This document shows positions 37,561 to 49,800 of a stretch of DNA of 64,000 bases, one piece after another. Position numbers and translations under genes: made by a program. Source of the DNA: Spongilla lacustris (taxonomy: Eukaryota; Porifera; Demospongiae; Spongillida; Spongillidae); contig OX442415.1 of the NCBI GenBank assembly GCA_949361645.1, positions 26,042,224 to 26,106,223 of the forward strand, in the 5' to 3' direction. Below the pieces are notes generated by a model. It saw only the letters and a list, made by a program, of their open reading frames with translations, had not been told where the DNA came from and did not search any database. Position 1 is the stretch's first letter. Each line of letters begins with the position of its first letter.

Positions 37561-38437
37561 TCTAGCGCTAATAGGCCAAAATCGCATCGCTACTACACAG
37601 GTCCAAAAAAAAAAAAGCTCATCTCTGTAATTATAACGCCGCTGCGTATAGTTTAAAGCGCTTCCCCATCATACCCCCGCTGCCAGATGGATGACATCAC
37701 CGCTTCGAATAGCGGTTATGTATGTAATCCATCCGCTGCTGCGAAGGGGTCTGGGGCCGAGATACGATCTGCCATGGCGATGCACTTTCCAGAGCGAGAC
37801 CAATGTTAAATAGTTAGAACCTTCCGACCCCCTATTTCAGTGGACGTCACAAAAACAAGAAGCACCGCCAATCATGTACGTATTATCGTCGCTGTCTGCA
37901 TGCAGCATGCATGGTCGCTGATAGTAATATAGGTGGCGGCCACCGACAGCCCGCATGCAAGGCCTTGGAAAAAACCCGTGGGGGGCTGTGCATGGGGCTA
38001 GGTTAGTCCATTTTATACAAGCACGCGAATATTCGCACACACGTGCACGCCGCCGCTCAAATCATACAAACATCCCAGCTATACGTACACGCAGCTAACG
38101 GAACAGAGCCATGCAACAATGCTTACCTCTCAATCCGACCTGTATAGTTTCTTTCAGTCCTTTCTTCTCATGTGAAGCGAGCACCTGAGTGGTCATAACT
38201 TAAAATTTGTTATTGTTAGTCACAATGTAATCTAATCTATAGGGGTGTTACCGGAAGTATAGGCTTTGATTGCAACTTGGGCCTGTAAACATACGTCTTT
38301 ACATGCACTGAGAGTGTGATAGGAAGGAAACATCCCCGGGTCCTGCCGTGTATTTGAATTGCGCATGTATATATATATCATATGTGTATTGCTGTTAAAT
38401 CGTGAGCGCAGTATAATTATGTATACTAGTTTAAATG

Positions 38438-38501
38438 TACATGCATGCATAGATTGATGACCTACCGTACGTTAGGTCATCAATCTATGATGCATGCATG
38501 T
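38438..38501. repeat. Near-perfect 64-bp hairpin
   Basis: ACATGCATGCATAGATTGAT followed by GACCTA pairs with TAGGTCATCAATCTATGATGCATGCATGT read backwards in two parts, leaving a loop CCGTACGT. One unpaired base interrupts the right arm. Confidence 0.9.
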
Positions 38502-39092
38502 AACGCTTTTAAAAAAAACTGATAGCCGGTTAAATGTGGGTCTCGTTTGAAGCTATATTGTAGTCAATCTATACATACATTAGTGGAATCCGAGTAGCGG
38601 GCTGAAACAATGTTAAAGCTGCCATAGTATCCACACTGGGAACGAGACAATGTTAAGCCACACCCACTGGTGGGAATGAGGTTTGCACGCTTGACGTCAT
38701 AGTTTACTTTGTGCTTCCTTTTTGTCACTTAATTTGTCAACATACCTTTTTTGGCTGTCTCAGGAATAACGTCACAAAAGCGATATATAAATTGGGACTG
38801 TTTTCCATCATTTGTATCATTCCATTGACAAACTAAATAATTACGACTGACATGTGCGAGATGTCTTAATATTTAATGGCGGCGGGTGGGAATTGTACGT
38901 ATTTCAGGTATTTCGTACCTGAAAGGAACATCAAGCGTAAGCTGCGCAGTGAACTCTTTAGAAAACTGTCGTTTTCATTTTTATCGCAGTAAACAAAAAA
39001 TCGTCTTGTCCCATACTTTGTAGTGCGTTGGTAGCGGGCGAACAAATCAGAACGTGTTTTTCAGTGAAAAAAAAAATGCTAGAAACACAATA

Positions 39093-39644
39093 TGGGACAG
39101 TGTCCAGCAAAATCGGGCTTGTGAGGTTATAATTTTATCACTATAAAAATTGCACGTTGTACTAAACAATATAATTATCTTCGCGACGGTACTACCTTTT
39201 CCTTTCAAATTTCGTACACTTGTTCCCACACCATTTCTCTGTGTGAAAATCGATTTTTTTTATCTACACCTTTTCCGTGCCGTGGATACAACAATCATTA
39301 ACCCCGCGGGTTAGAAATCCACATTTCTCCACGTACGAGTGTTGAAAACGCGTCAAATTCGGAGTGTGCATAGAGGAGTCCTGTAGCTATTGATTTGTTC
39401 TGTTCGTTAGTTTCTGAATCATCCGTTACGGAGATACAGTTGAGCAAACTACAGGCACATTTTCGGAAAATGAGTAGATCATAAAAATCGATTTTCACAC
39501 AGAGAAATGGTGTGAGAACAAGTGCACGAAATTTGAAAGGAAAAGGTAGTACCGTCGCGAAGATGTGTTGTTTAGTACAACGTGCAATTTTTATAGTGAT
39601 AAAATTATAACCCCACAAGCCCGATTTTGCTGGACACTGTCCCA
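39093..39644. mobile_element. TA-flanked foldback transposon, 552 bp
   Basis: The element begins TGGGACAGTGTCCAGC and ends GCTGGACACTGTCCCA between TA dinucleotides. Arms of about 175 bp are almost perfect inverted copies (for example TTCGCGACGGTACTACC at 39180 and GGTAGTACCGTCGCGAA at 39545). The centre holds TTGTTCTGTTCGTTAG and CCGTTACGGAGATAC, also present in the element at 1095-4036. It has no transposase. Confidence 0.85.
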
Positions 39645-39847
39645 TATAATACCCACCCGCCACCATTGAATCATTGTGTGACGTAACATTGGAATGCACC
39701 TCGTTCCCAGTCTCTGTGGATACTAGGAGTATGGCTGGCTCCATGGCTGTCCATTGTTCATACATCACACGGACGAACATATATTACTACAGGCAGGAGT
39801 GCCAATTTGATGAAGGTATTCTACTCCATCATCAAACAATGTACTGT

Positions 39848-41457
39848 TCAGCACATCAAATGATGAGTCTGCGTGCTTCCATCAAATGATGGGACCTCCA
39901 TAAGTCTGATGGATCTGGACAGACTATGCATGTGATGCATGTGAGCTATTTCCACAGGCACTTCATCCAAATGATCAAGGTTCTCCAGTGGCATGGATAG
40001 CATGGATAGCTGGATGAAGAGAGGACATCAAATATACCATAAATGTTTAATTCTTTATAATACAGAAGTGTATTAATTGGGACTGTTTTCCATCGATCAT
40101 TTGTATCATTCCATTGACAAATTAAATACTTACGACTTACATGTGCGAGATGTCTTGGACAAACAGACATCTTACCAGGCACTAAACAGATCTAGATGTA
40201 TTGAGATCAGTGTGACACTGTACATGGATTGGCACGGCCTACAAGAGGTAGTTGACTTTGCCTTTGAAAGCAGCACCAGATTTATTGAGGGAAGCAGGTC
40301 ACTTGCACTCTGCCCCATATTGTCTTGGTGATGTGGCTGCACCTGGCAAGCTGCAATTTGCTCTTTCTCCAGCAAATTCAACTGTAAAAGAAACAAGGTA
40401 GAATTGCGACTTGTATTTGCCCACAACTACATGTACATCAGCAGTGTTTGTTGTGGATCTTAGTACAACTACAAGCATTGCTAAGAGCAACGGAATATTA
40501 TGTTAAAACAATGATAATGTAGCATGCACAATTTATTTGAAAATAATAACTGGTCATAATTCATGCACATAAACATAACGACAATATAATACACACCATA
40601 ATCTGTACAGAGAGCTTTTATCCTTCAGTTCATGGTTCTTATACAAGGATGCTGCAAGGATATACCTGTGGAGTGATCTCTTTAAATGAACACTTGTTTG
40701 ATCAATTATAAACATTATGTAAGGGTACACTTTCTGATAACCAGATGTGTGAACATTACTACATGTTAGCAAGGTATGAGTTATATAAAATATCTTTTGA
40801 TGTGTATATCACCAGTACACATTATATTTAAATTAATCAAAAGTTAGATGGAGGGTAGTCTTGTCTATGACATATATCACCTTAAGATGAAAGGTTCAGA
40901 TGCCAGATCTCATGCCTAAAATTATGTTGCATTATTTGCCATAAATCAGGCTTACATTGCAAGTTTTTTCAGCAAAGCAACACATGCAATGAAATTTAAA
41001 GACCATAAAGTTATACACAAAATAAGTAAAAAGCATCGTCAGATTATTATTTTACACACAATTTTCTTCCATCGGATTAAATTTCAAAATGCCATAGTGA
41101 AAATGTGTTCTATTTGAACAGACATTTAAAAATGGAAAGAAGCGGTGTCCTAATGAGTTGGGAGTCATTCACACACATATGGGTAGATGGAGGGTGTACA
41201 TCATGCTTTAAATTCGATCCTCTAAAAATAACAGTTATATATACATGTGTTAAGTGGTGGGAATGTAAAGATTGAAAATAGATGGCATAAAAGAGGACTT
41301 GCCTCTTTTCATCTTAAGCCACTGTTCCTTGGTGGTCTTCTTCTTAACGGAGGGGTTGTGGAGGGAGGTGTGGAGCATCATGATGGAGAAGGACAGCACG
41401 TACACAGCGTCCTCTGTCTCAAACTTGCTCTGGTTGGTACTGAGGTACTCCAGCACT
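39848..41457 (-). pseudogene. IQSEC pseudogene (copy-C-like, internally deleted)
   Basis: Minus-strand pieces match copy C. The end of exon 5 is at 41457-41303, exon 11 at 40381-40243, exon 12 at 40181-40141 and exon 13 at 40009-39848. Homology starts abruptly inside exon 5 at 41457, so the promoter, IQ motif and most of Sec7 are absent. Exons 6-10 and about 1.8 kb are missing: copy C sequence near 53052 is joined to that near 54828 (here near 41020). Exon 12 has an in-frame 27-nt deletion relative to C. Exon 13 has a 2-nt insertion after FDGS that shifts to an early TGA at 39848. The exon 5 donor is the same GCAAGT as in copy C. It is certainly non-functional as an exchange factor. Confidence 0.88.
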
Positions 41458-42628
41458 GTAGTGGATCGCGGACTGAACTGAGTTTATGTTATAATGAGGA
41501 TTTTCGATCCCCACGGCTCGACGCCCCGTGGTGTAACGCAACTGGGGGCAGTTTTTTTTGTTCCAACTGATTTGCTGATCTATCTGAACTGGGTCTTTTC
41601 AAGTGCTTGTAATCGCAAATCAGTGAAGAGAACAACAAAGTTTGCACAATACATTTCCATACTCATATTTTAAAACTACCATTGTAGGAGGATGGTGTAA
41701 AATTGTTTCGTAGTGCATGCAAATGAGCTAAGTGACATCATTCAGGCTGTCCATGCAGTTGAACCATAGTGGCTAAAAGAAAGTGTTAGACTATGTAAGT
41801 GTATCCTTTCAATATAGTAACCATGTTGAAAGAACGTGCACTCCTATAGTTATTCAGAAGTCATAGATTTAACTTCATGCAGTTGTCAGTAACCATTCAA
41901 TATGTTACCCTAACCCCAGACAACCCTAGTGCCCTAATACAACACATGATAGGCAAGTAAAACCGACATCTGATAATAATTTGAATATAAAAATTGGAGA
42001 GCACATTTATCTAAATGTACTATGCTAAAATGTTCCTATCAACATTTCAATACTCATTGTAACAAAACTGACCTTACTGACATGTAAATAGTCTAAGTGG
42101 GTTTGAATATTCCACTGTTGCAATCCATTATTAGCGTACGTATATATTTGAAAATATAGGGATGGATTTATAAACCCAGGATGGAAAAATCAACCAGGTT
42201 GGGAATTAAATTTATTGGATTGGAATTCAGCATTTAAAATCCTGATATGAATTGAGCATTCCAGGTCGGTTTAGCAAAACCCACCATGGAAACACATGCA
42301 TATCCGCAGTTTGGCTTTTTTTTTCCATGCTAGAATTTTGTATTATGCGGTTGGGATATTTTCTTCCCAATACTGGGAAATAATATATAACAATGGGATT
42401 TTCAGGCAAATCCCAATCATGGAAATATTAATATCGGGTATTTCAAAGAACACAAGGTAAACCCATTCACCTGGAACGCAATATTTTTTCCCTGTGACTA
42501 GGTGTGATCTAAATAGAATCCAAGTGGATTTTGATACAGTGTTACTGCACAAGCGCAGCCACGCTACTTAATGACTAATGTACCGGACGTCATCCCGGTG
42601 GTACATTTGTCTACCGGCGTGGTGTATA

Positions 42629-44147
42629 CAGTGGAAACCATCACACTTGCTCCTATAATTTTTTTGTACTGTTATTTGGTTCACTTGAATATATTTCAAT
42701 AACAATGAGCTCAAATGGAAATCTGACAACGCAGGTATAGTGTACAACTATTTTTCAATATATACTGAAAGTTAAAAAGCATCACGTGACTATTTACTTT
42801 AGTTATTAACACTTGTTGTGACCCCAGTACAGAAAAAATTGTAAGCATAATTCCTCCTCCTGTAGGCAATAGATCTTAGCCATATTCGCAATATATCTAA
42901 AGAACAAGCATTAGCAACCTTTGGCCGCGTCGGTTTTTAAGTCCGGTAAATAGTTACAGTATTATCGAGCTAGATATGCGTTTTTAGCTCGTAAAGGCTT
43001 AGCGATGCAATTTCGTAGTACGCTCTCATAGGACTGCTATATTTCGTTTCCGAGTCGTCACATGTTAGATCTATCGCGAAATCGTACTTGGGAGGCAATA
43101 GACTCTCCTTTGCCGTTACAAAAGTGCATCAGAGCTGAGTACCTGAAAACCTCCGCCATATCGCGATGAATTGCATTTGAAACGTCACTATTGCGTCATT
43201 TTGTATCGTGAATATATTTATAATGTGACGTATCGGCAGAAATCAGAAGCATCAAATTGGGCAGGTTACAAGAAACGCAAGAGGCAACTTTAAAGCTGGA
43301 AGCGAAGCGGACCCAATTAGCTATTTTGAAGCTGCCATCAAGGATTGGAAGCTTTGGGTGATAGAACGCTACCCTTGCGAATGTCTTGATGGCCCATAAA
43401 GCTTCCCAATTTGATGCTACTGATTTACTAGACGTACGCCGTGAGTGAGTGCAAGATGCAGCATCGTTAGGTTAAGAACCGTTTTCACAATCCTCATTGA
43501 GTCAATGACAGCACTTGCATCCATTCGTATTATCCCTGACGATACGTCACGTTATAAATATATTCATGATACAAAATGACGCAATAGTGACGTTTCAAAT
43601 GCAATTCATCGCGATATGGCGGAGGTTTTCAGGTACTCAGCTCTGATGGCACTTTTTTAACGGCAAAGAAGGGTCTATTTCCTCCCAAGTACGATTTCGC
43701 GATAGATCTAACATGTGACGACTCGGAAACGAAATATAGCAGTCCAGTGAGAGCGTACTACGAAATTGCATCGCTAAGCTTTTACGAGCTAAAAACGCAT
43801 ATCTAGCTCGATAATACCGTAACTATTTACCGGACTTAAAAACCGACGCGGCCAAAGGTTGCAAATGCTTGTTCTTTAGATATATTGCAAATATGGTTAA
43901 GATCTATTGCCCACAGGAGGAGGAATTATGCTTACAATTTTTTTAATACTGGGGTCACAACAAGTGTTAATAACTAAAGTAAATAGTCACGTGATGCTTT
44001 TTAACTTTCAGTATATATTGAAAAATAGTTGTACACTATACCTGCGTTGTCAGATTTCCATTTGAGCTCATTGTTATTGAAATATATTCAAGTGAACCAA
44101 ATAACAGTACAAAAAAATTATAGGAGCAAGTGTGATGGTTTCCACTG
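42629..44147. mobile_element. TA-flanked 1.5-kb foldback transposon
   Basis: It begins CAGTGGAAACCATCACACTT and ends AAGTGTGATGGTTTCCACTG, each next to TA. Two arms of about 610 bp (42629-43240 and 43540-44147) are inverted copies with few differences, around a 300-bp centre with its own short inverted pair (AGCATCAAATTGGG / CCCAATTTGATGCT). CAGT ends and a TA target point to the Tc1/mariner/pogo superfamily. Each arm carries an inward-facing two-exon-like frame; no transposase domain is evident. Confidence 0.87.
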
Positions 44148-46146
44148 TACAGAAAATTAATTTATTCCCGTTCTGCCAGTTTAGCATCCATTTTACATTT
44201 GACGGTGCATGCTCGTTGTACAGGTCCTTTAGAGCTTGGCCCGAAATTGCCAAGCTCTAATTCTTTTTAATTTCTTTGGTCCCAAGTTCAGTAGCACTTC
44301 AAAGAGATAGAGCTATTCGATTGCGATAAGCCCACACGCGTTGTTGCGATAACTTTAAATTTGCTAACTCGACCAAACTCGACCTACAAAACACTTCTAG
44401 GAAGTAAAACAAACGTCCTTAACATGATTATACAGCAAGTCCGTGCATGCCCGCGTGATTAAATTCTTATGGTATAATTGGAGCTGAATTTTGGAACAAT
44501 AGGGCAGCGGGTAACGCAGCAGCGCGCCCCTCCCTCTTTTGATCGGGGACCCCCCCCCCCCCCCCCCCCCCCGGATTTGGCCAAACGCAAGGGGGACCCC
44601 CTCCCGTATCGTATAATTATATATATATATAATAATTATATATATGGATGCCAAATATCTCGCTTTGAGCCTGAGATTCACGCAATTTGGTCCTATCTCA
44701 CGCTCTCACGCTTAGAGATCTCACGCATATAGTTATAACCGACTAGTGATTTCAGTTTTCTTGCAGTAACCAAAATGGCAGCAAGGAAGAACAACATCGG
44801 AAATTAAGTAAAGTACGTCCCTCCGCTCCCACCCAAAAAATGACTCGTGCATGTTTGAACACGAGCCTTTTTTTTTTTTTTTTAGTGGGGTGTGGCTACG
44901 TCAGACTTGGAGGAGGGGGGATTCTTATGAAGTAGCTGTAAATATAAAATTTAAATTAAAGTTGCAAAGTAAACTGATTTCCTTTCAGTAGTGACTAGTG
45001 AGTCCAGTTGAAGAAGACCCCTGCAGACTTTTTTTTTACCGCGTGACGTAGTAGATTTTCGTGCGAATGTCAATGTGAGGGTAGTGAGGCTGATATAACC
45101 CGGTTCTGTTAAGAGTTAAGATTGTCTGTTTTCTTTTTCAAAACTTGCAAAAGTAGCGCATGTTATTTTACTGTTTCCCCGCAGCTCAATGCAGCAGAGG
45201 AGAGTTTTTAGCGTCGGCACAAAAGAAAAAATGAAATCAGACTAAACTTTCCTTAGATGGAACATTGTCAATTTAACAATAAAACTGACCAATCCTTAAT
45301 TTGGTTATGAACAAGCAAAAAAGTACATGCAACGACACTCATTGATTGTATGTGTGAAAACTTTTTCTTCGCAGGCATTACGTGAGTGATTCATTCTCAC
45401 GCATATTCTCACGCAGTAATCAATCGAGTCTCAACGAATTATACAGGTTGGCATCTCGCGGCGTATCCGTAGTTTGCCAAACGCAAGGGGAAACCCTTCT
45501 CCCCCCCCCCCCCCCCCCCGTATTCCGATTTTAATTATGCCCCGGGCGCCCAACACCCTCGCAACGCCTGTTAGACGTTTTGTAATGTGCGCGCATACAG
45601 TTTAAGATATAACTTTGTCACTTAAAGTCCAGTATCACCTTAAATACGATGCCATCGTATGTTTCGCAAACCATACTCTCATCAGTCAGAAAATAGAAGT
45701 AATTACAAACAAGCAAGGCTGGGAACTACATGCATCAACGATTAACCAGTGTTACGACATGCAACACACCTTTTAAAATTACCTAACAGGCTAACACCCC
45801 ACTATGCTGCTAACACCCTAGCATAGCCTTCCAACACCCCAAGGTGTCAGCTGAACACCCTTGTGTGTGGCCATATAAACAGTAACACCCCTCAGTGAGT
45901 CAAACCTAAAAACCCGTCGGGCCTTTTTTTTTTTACCAGTGCAACACATACCGTCAACAACAACTTAATGCGTGACTAATTAACCTAAAGTTCGTATACC
46001 TACAGCATATTACAGTTCAAACCCTGAATGGCCCCAGGTCAGGCTTGTGACAGACAGGTCACCGATCCGTCACAATATTGCCTAAATGTCTGTGGAATGT
46101 GCAATGCTGTTTCTTCGCAGAATCACATAAAGTAACGTTGAAAAGC
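44148..46146. other. Repeat-rich spacer upstream of the toxin-like gene
   Basis: Two G/C-run segments share TTTGCCAAACGCAAGGGG-type sequence (near 44577 and 45474). Between them several TCTCACGC motifs occur in both orientations (44690-44730, 45395-45415), so 44515-45535 may be one degenerate inverted-repeat element. No gene is supported; the open frame at 44397-44681 lies across poly-C/A-T repeats. Confidence 0.4.
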
Positions 46147-46772
46147 ATGGCAAACCTTGAAGGTAATGTTCCTATATAATGCATGTTTCTCGAGTAACGT
46201 CAATGTGCTGTACACGCGCAGATCGTATTGAGCTAGCCTATGATTATAGTATATACACGAATCTAGTCCATCAATTAAAATGCGTCATTTGTTAAAATCT
46301 TTCCGTGAGCCGCGCGTTTTCAATCGGTGACGGTGCAACGCTCGTGTGACGTAGACGCGCGCGAACGGCCAATACACGCAGCGCAGAACGTCATTATATT
46401 TGCATATATACCTCAGTTCTTTAACTGCTTCCTCACACTCCCACGTCATGCGTCTAATCTATAAGCGCATGAGTGGTTCGGTCATCCTAAGTATGCGGTT
46501 GACTTTTTAAATATCACGGTATCACAAGTGGCTATCTATACATTGTACTAGCGGAACAGAAATAAGTAATATACATGTAGGGGGGCCTACACTATAGAGT
46601 TGTGAAAATTGTTGTGTGACCTTAGCGCGCTCATAAAAAATTCATTTGGTGAGGACTGCTCCAGATGATCGAGATCATAAGATAAACAGTTTTCCCAACT
46701 CCACCATGAGTATAGAATGCAGGAGGACCGGGTTTTCATACAAATAGGTCCGGTGTTTGGACTGATAAACCT

Positions 46773-46803
<31 letters not shown>

Positions 46804-49800
46804 ACCCGGGAATGGGATTCAAAATTGACTGAAATACGATTAGTATAATTGCTTATGTAAATATAGCTCATTGGTGTTTTTATTATTGTTATCATCAATT
46901 TTAACGGGTAATTCAAATTATTGTTGTACGCCTGGGCTAAACAAGCATTTAGTACACAGACGGGTGATGAAAATCCTTGACTTACCATCTGTACAATGCA
47001 TTGATTTATTATTAATTATTATTACGTCTTGATTATTACGTCTTGAAATCTTTTTTTTTGTGGTGCCAAAATGTTTCGCAGGCATTGAGGATTTAAGAGC
47101 AGTGTTAGAACCCGATTAGGAATTAATGCATTATGGACATATCGGTTGCATTTATCTGTAATTATTTACCATAACTCATGATAATTTGATTATAAAATAA
47201 GTAGTATCACCTGCACCTAATATCACATGCATTATCTTCTACTAACGTTTGATTGATATGCATTGTTACCCATATATTTAACTGCATGCATGTAATTAAC
47301 TTTATGCAATGTAATATAATAATTATTGTTCAAACTATACAAATATCACAGATGCCCCCAATTTGGCTCCGGATGCAAACTTTGGAACGTGTTCGAATGG
47401 CGCCTTATTCTATTCGTCCATCATCGATTTAGCCACGACTAATATTTTAGAGCAGCAGAATTTTGAACACATTGACGGTCTGAAAGAGCACCAGATACAT
47501 TGCAAAGCATCTGCTACCACTTGGAAAACCGATGTTCGTCCTGCCCTATTTTTAACGAATGACGCTATTTTGGCATTTAGCAGCATGTTTGATTCCTTCT
47601 ACAAATCTCTTTACACATTTGCCCAACAGATTGATGATCCGGTTAATTTTCCGCTAGCTCGCAGTAATCTTGCAAAGGGATTGGCTAGGCTGCAGGATGA
47701 AATCAAGACACAACAAGATAGAGTTAATCAAGCGGGCATGAAATTGAAGGATTTATACATTCAGATGACTATAAATGGAGCTAACTTGCGCAGTGATTAC
47801 ATAAAGATTAATGCAACCTATGAAGGTGATAAAGAAAAACTTTTAGATCTGCAGTCGAAATTTGATTCATTAAGCAAAGCAATGACCAAAGATGTGGTAA
47901 TGATAAAGTTCGGTAGTGCTGGAATTGTCACCGGTGCGATCGCGATTGCTATTGGTGTTGGAGTTCTGTTGTGGTTAGAGACTGGTGGAGTAAGCACGCC
48001 TATCATTATAGTTGGCATAGCTGGTGTTGTCGGTGTTGTTGGTGTTGTTGGTGTTGTTGGTGTTGTCGGTGGTTTATTTGCAGTTGGAATCGGGGTTAAG
48101 AACTACCGTCACTGTGTCAATGAAATTGCTGACACAATCCGAAAGATCGATGAGCTAAATAGTGAAATCGCCGTTGTCACATTATTAAAATCAGGAGTGC
48201 AGTCCCTTACTGGCTGCATTAAGAGTGCAGTTGATGCTTGTGACAAGCTTTCTAGTGCTTGGAGTCAACTGGAGCGTGACTACGACACACTGATAAGAAT
48301 TTTGAATTCAACTAACCCCGGAAATCTGAGCTTTATAGTACAGGCCTCGCTGACAACCGCCCAACGCCAATGGGCTAGCCTTGCTGAGGACGCCACTAAA
48401 GTGAAGAATAACTTACTGTCACCGCCAAATGTAGGTAACAGTACACTTAACAAACCACCATCAGCTCTCACCGTCCCTTCACCTGATATGCGCTTGAGGG
48501 TGCCTCGTGCGACTGCAGTGACGACGCCACTTGCTGCCACCCTCACGTCAGCAATGATCAAAACTGGTGACTTAAACTTAAAGCATTGGATTGACGAAAC
48601 AGCGCGCACGTTGCTCGAATATGATGAAGCCCTCCGAACATCAATTGTTGCAGGTGGCGCACCGGCAGACGTATCATCAGCTTACCAACAACTTGAAAAC
48701 AATAACATTTTGGCCTTCGAGGCTTGCAATGCATTTCTGTGTAGCATTGAAGTGCTTTCAAAACTGGCCCAGTCAATGCTACAGCATACCGCTCTACTTG
48801 CCGATGATGTTATTATAGACACTGCTGTAAACGTATTAAAAGAGCTTAATGAGCGACTGTCCGTTGTCACTACAACTTTGTCCAAGATGAATGCAGTTGA
48901 ATCATCTGTACTAGAAACACAATCTGCAATCAATGGGTGGCTCTCGATGCTGCAAAGTCAAGAGGATACCGAAAAGCAGCAAATAGCCGAGTTTGTAACG
49001 CTTAGAGATGAAGCTGAAGCTGAAAAGGAAAACAGCAAGAATAACTATTGGTGGTGTTTGCTTGGCCCTGCTGCATGTGCAGTCGTTGCAATTGAACAAA
49101 AAGTCAGCAGTGCCAACGCCAAAATTGATGCTCTGAGTGGTCAAATTAAGAAAACTTCGACCGAGTTGTCACTCGTAACCAGCACCTTGCAATTAGTTAA
49201 CAAATTTGGTAAGCTTTTTAACCATCAATATTAAAATGAATAATTACAATTATACAATTCCAGTCTACATGTTTCATGCACACATTAAAAGATTGCATTT
49301 ATACATAGGCGCACCTTAGTGGATGTACTAAAATTAAGCTATTACACGTTGAACCGGCTGCATGTATAAACATTATTGCATTTATATTATGTATTTTATT
49401 ATAATCGATTATGTACATATACAATGACTATATTATAATTATATATATTATTGCATTTATATTATGTATTACAGGTATATTATAATCAATTATGTACATA
49501 TACAATGATTATATTATAATTATATATATTTGTCTATTAATAGGTGCCATGGCTTCTGTACTCAGTAAAGACTTGGAGGGTGTCTTAAAGGCACTGAAAG
49601 TTATCTACTTAAGCATTGATGGTATCACCGCATTCAACCCAACTGTGCCATCTGTGCCTCCGTTCTTGGTTCGTGCGACTCTAAATACCGTTGCCACTCA
49701 AATCGAAAACCACAGCTCGTATGGACGCCTCTGGTCGTCGCAAGTTCCCATTCTTTAGTGCTACGGCGGCAGGGATGCCACTAGTTGCTGCCCTGCAAGC

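Larger units (their letters stand above)
37017..39092. other. Spacer upstream of IQSEC copy B
   Basis: The 2-kb segment includes opposed C and G runs (37511-37560), a CpG-rich zone (37640-38110) that may contain copy B's promoter, and a hairpin (38438-38501). At 38797-38885 a short stretch repeats the intron next to exon 12 of the IQSEC pseudogene and copy C (GGACTGTTTTCCATCATTTG, then ACATGTGCGAGATGTCTT). No gene is supported. Confidence 0.45.

Noticed and set aside
47363..49234. Bacterial contamination as source of the long intronless-looking frame
   Set aside because: The frame is bounded by an in-phase acceptor (47350-47351) and donor (49209), and an upstream 16-nt ATG exon fits its phase exactly, so it belongs to a spliced eukaryotic gene.
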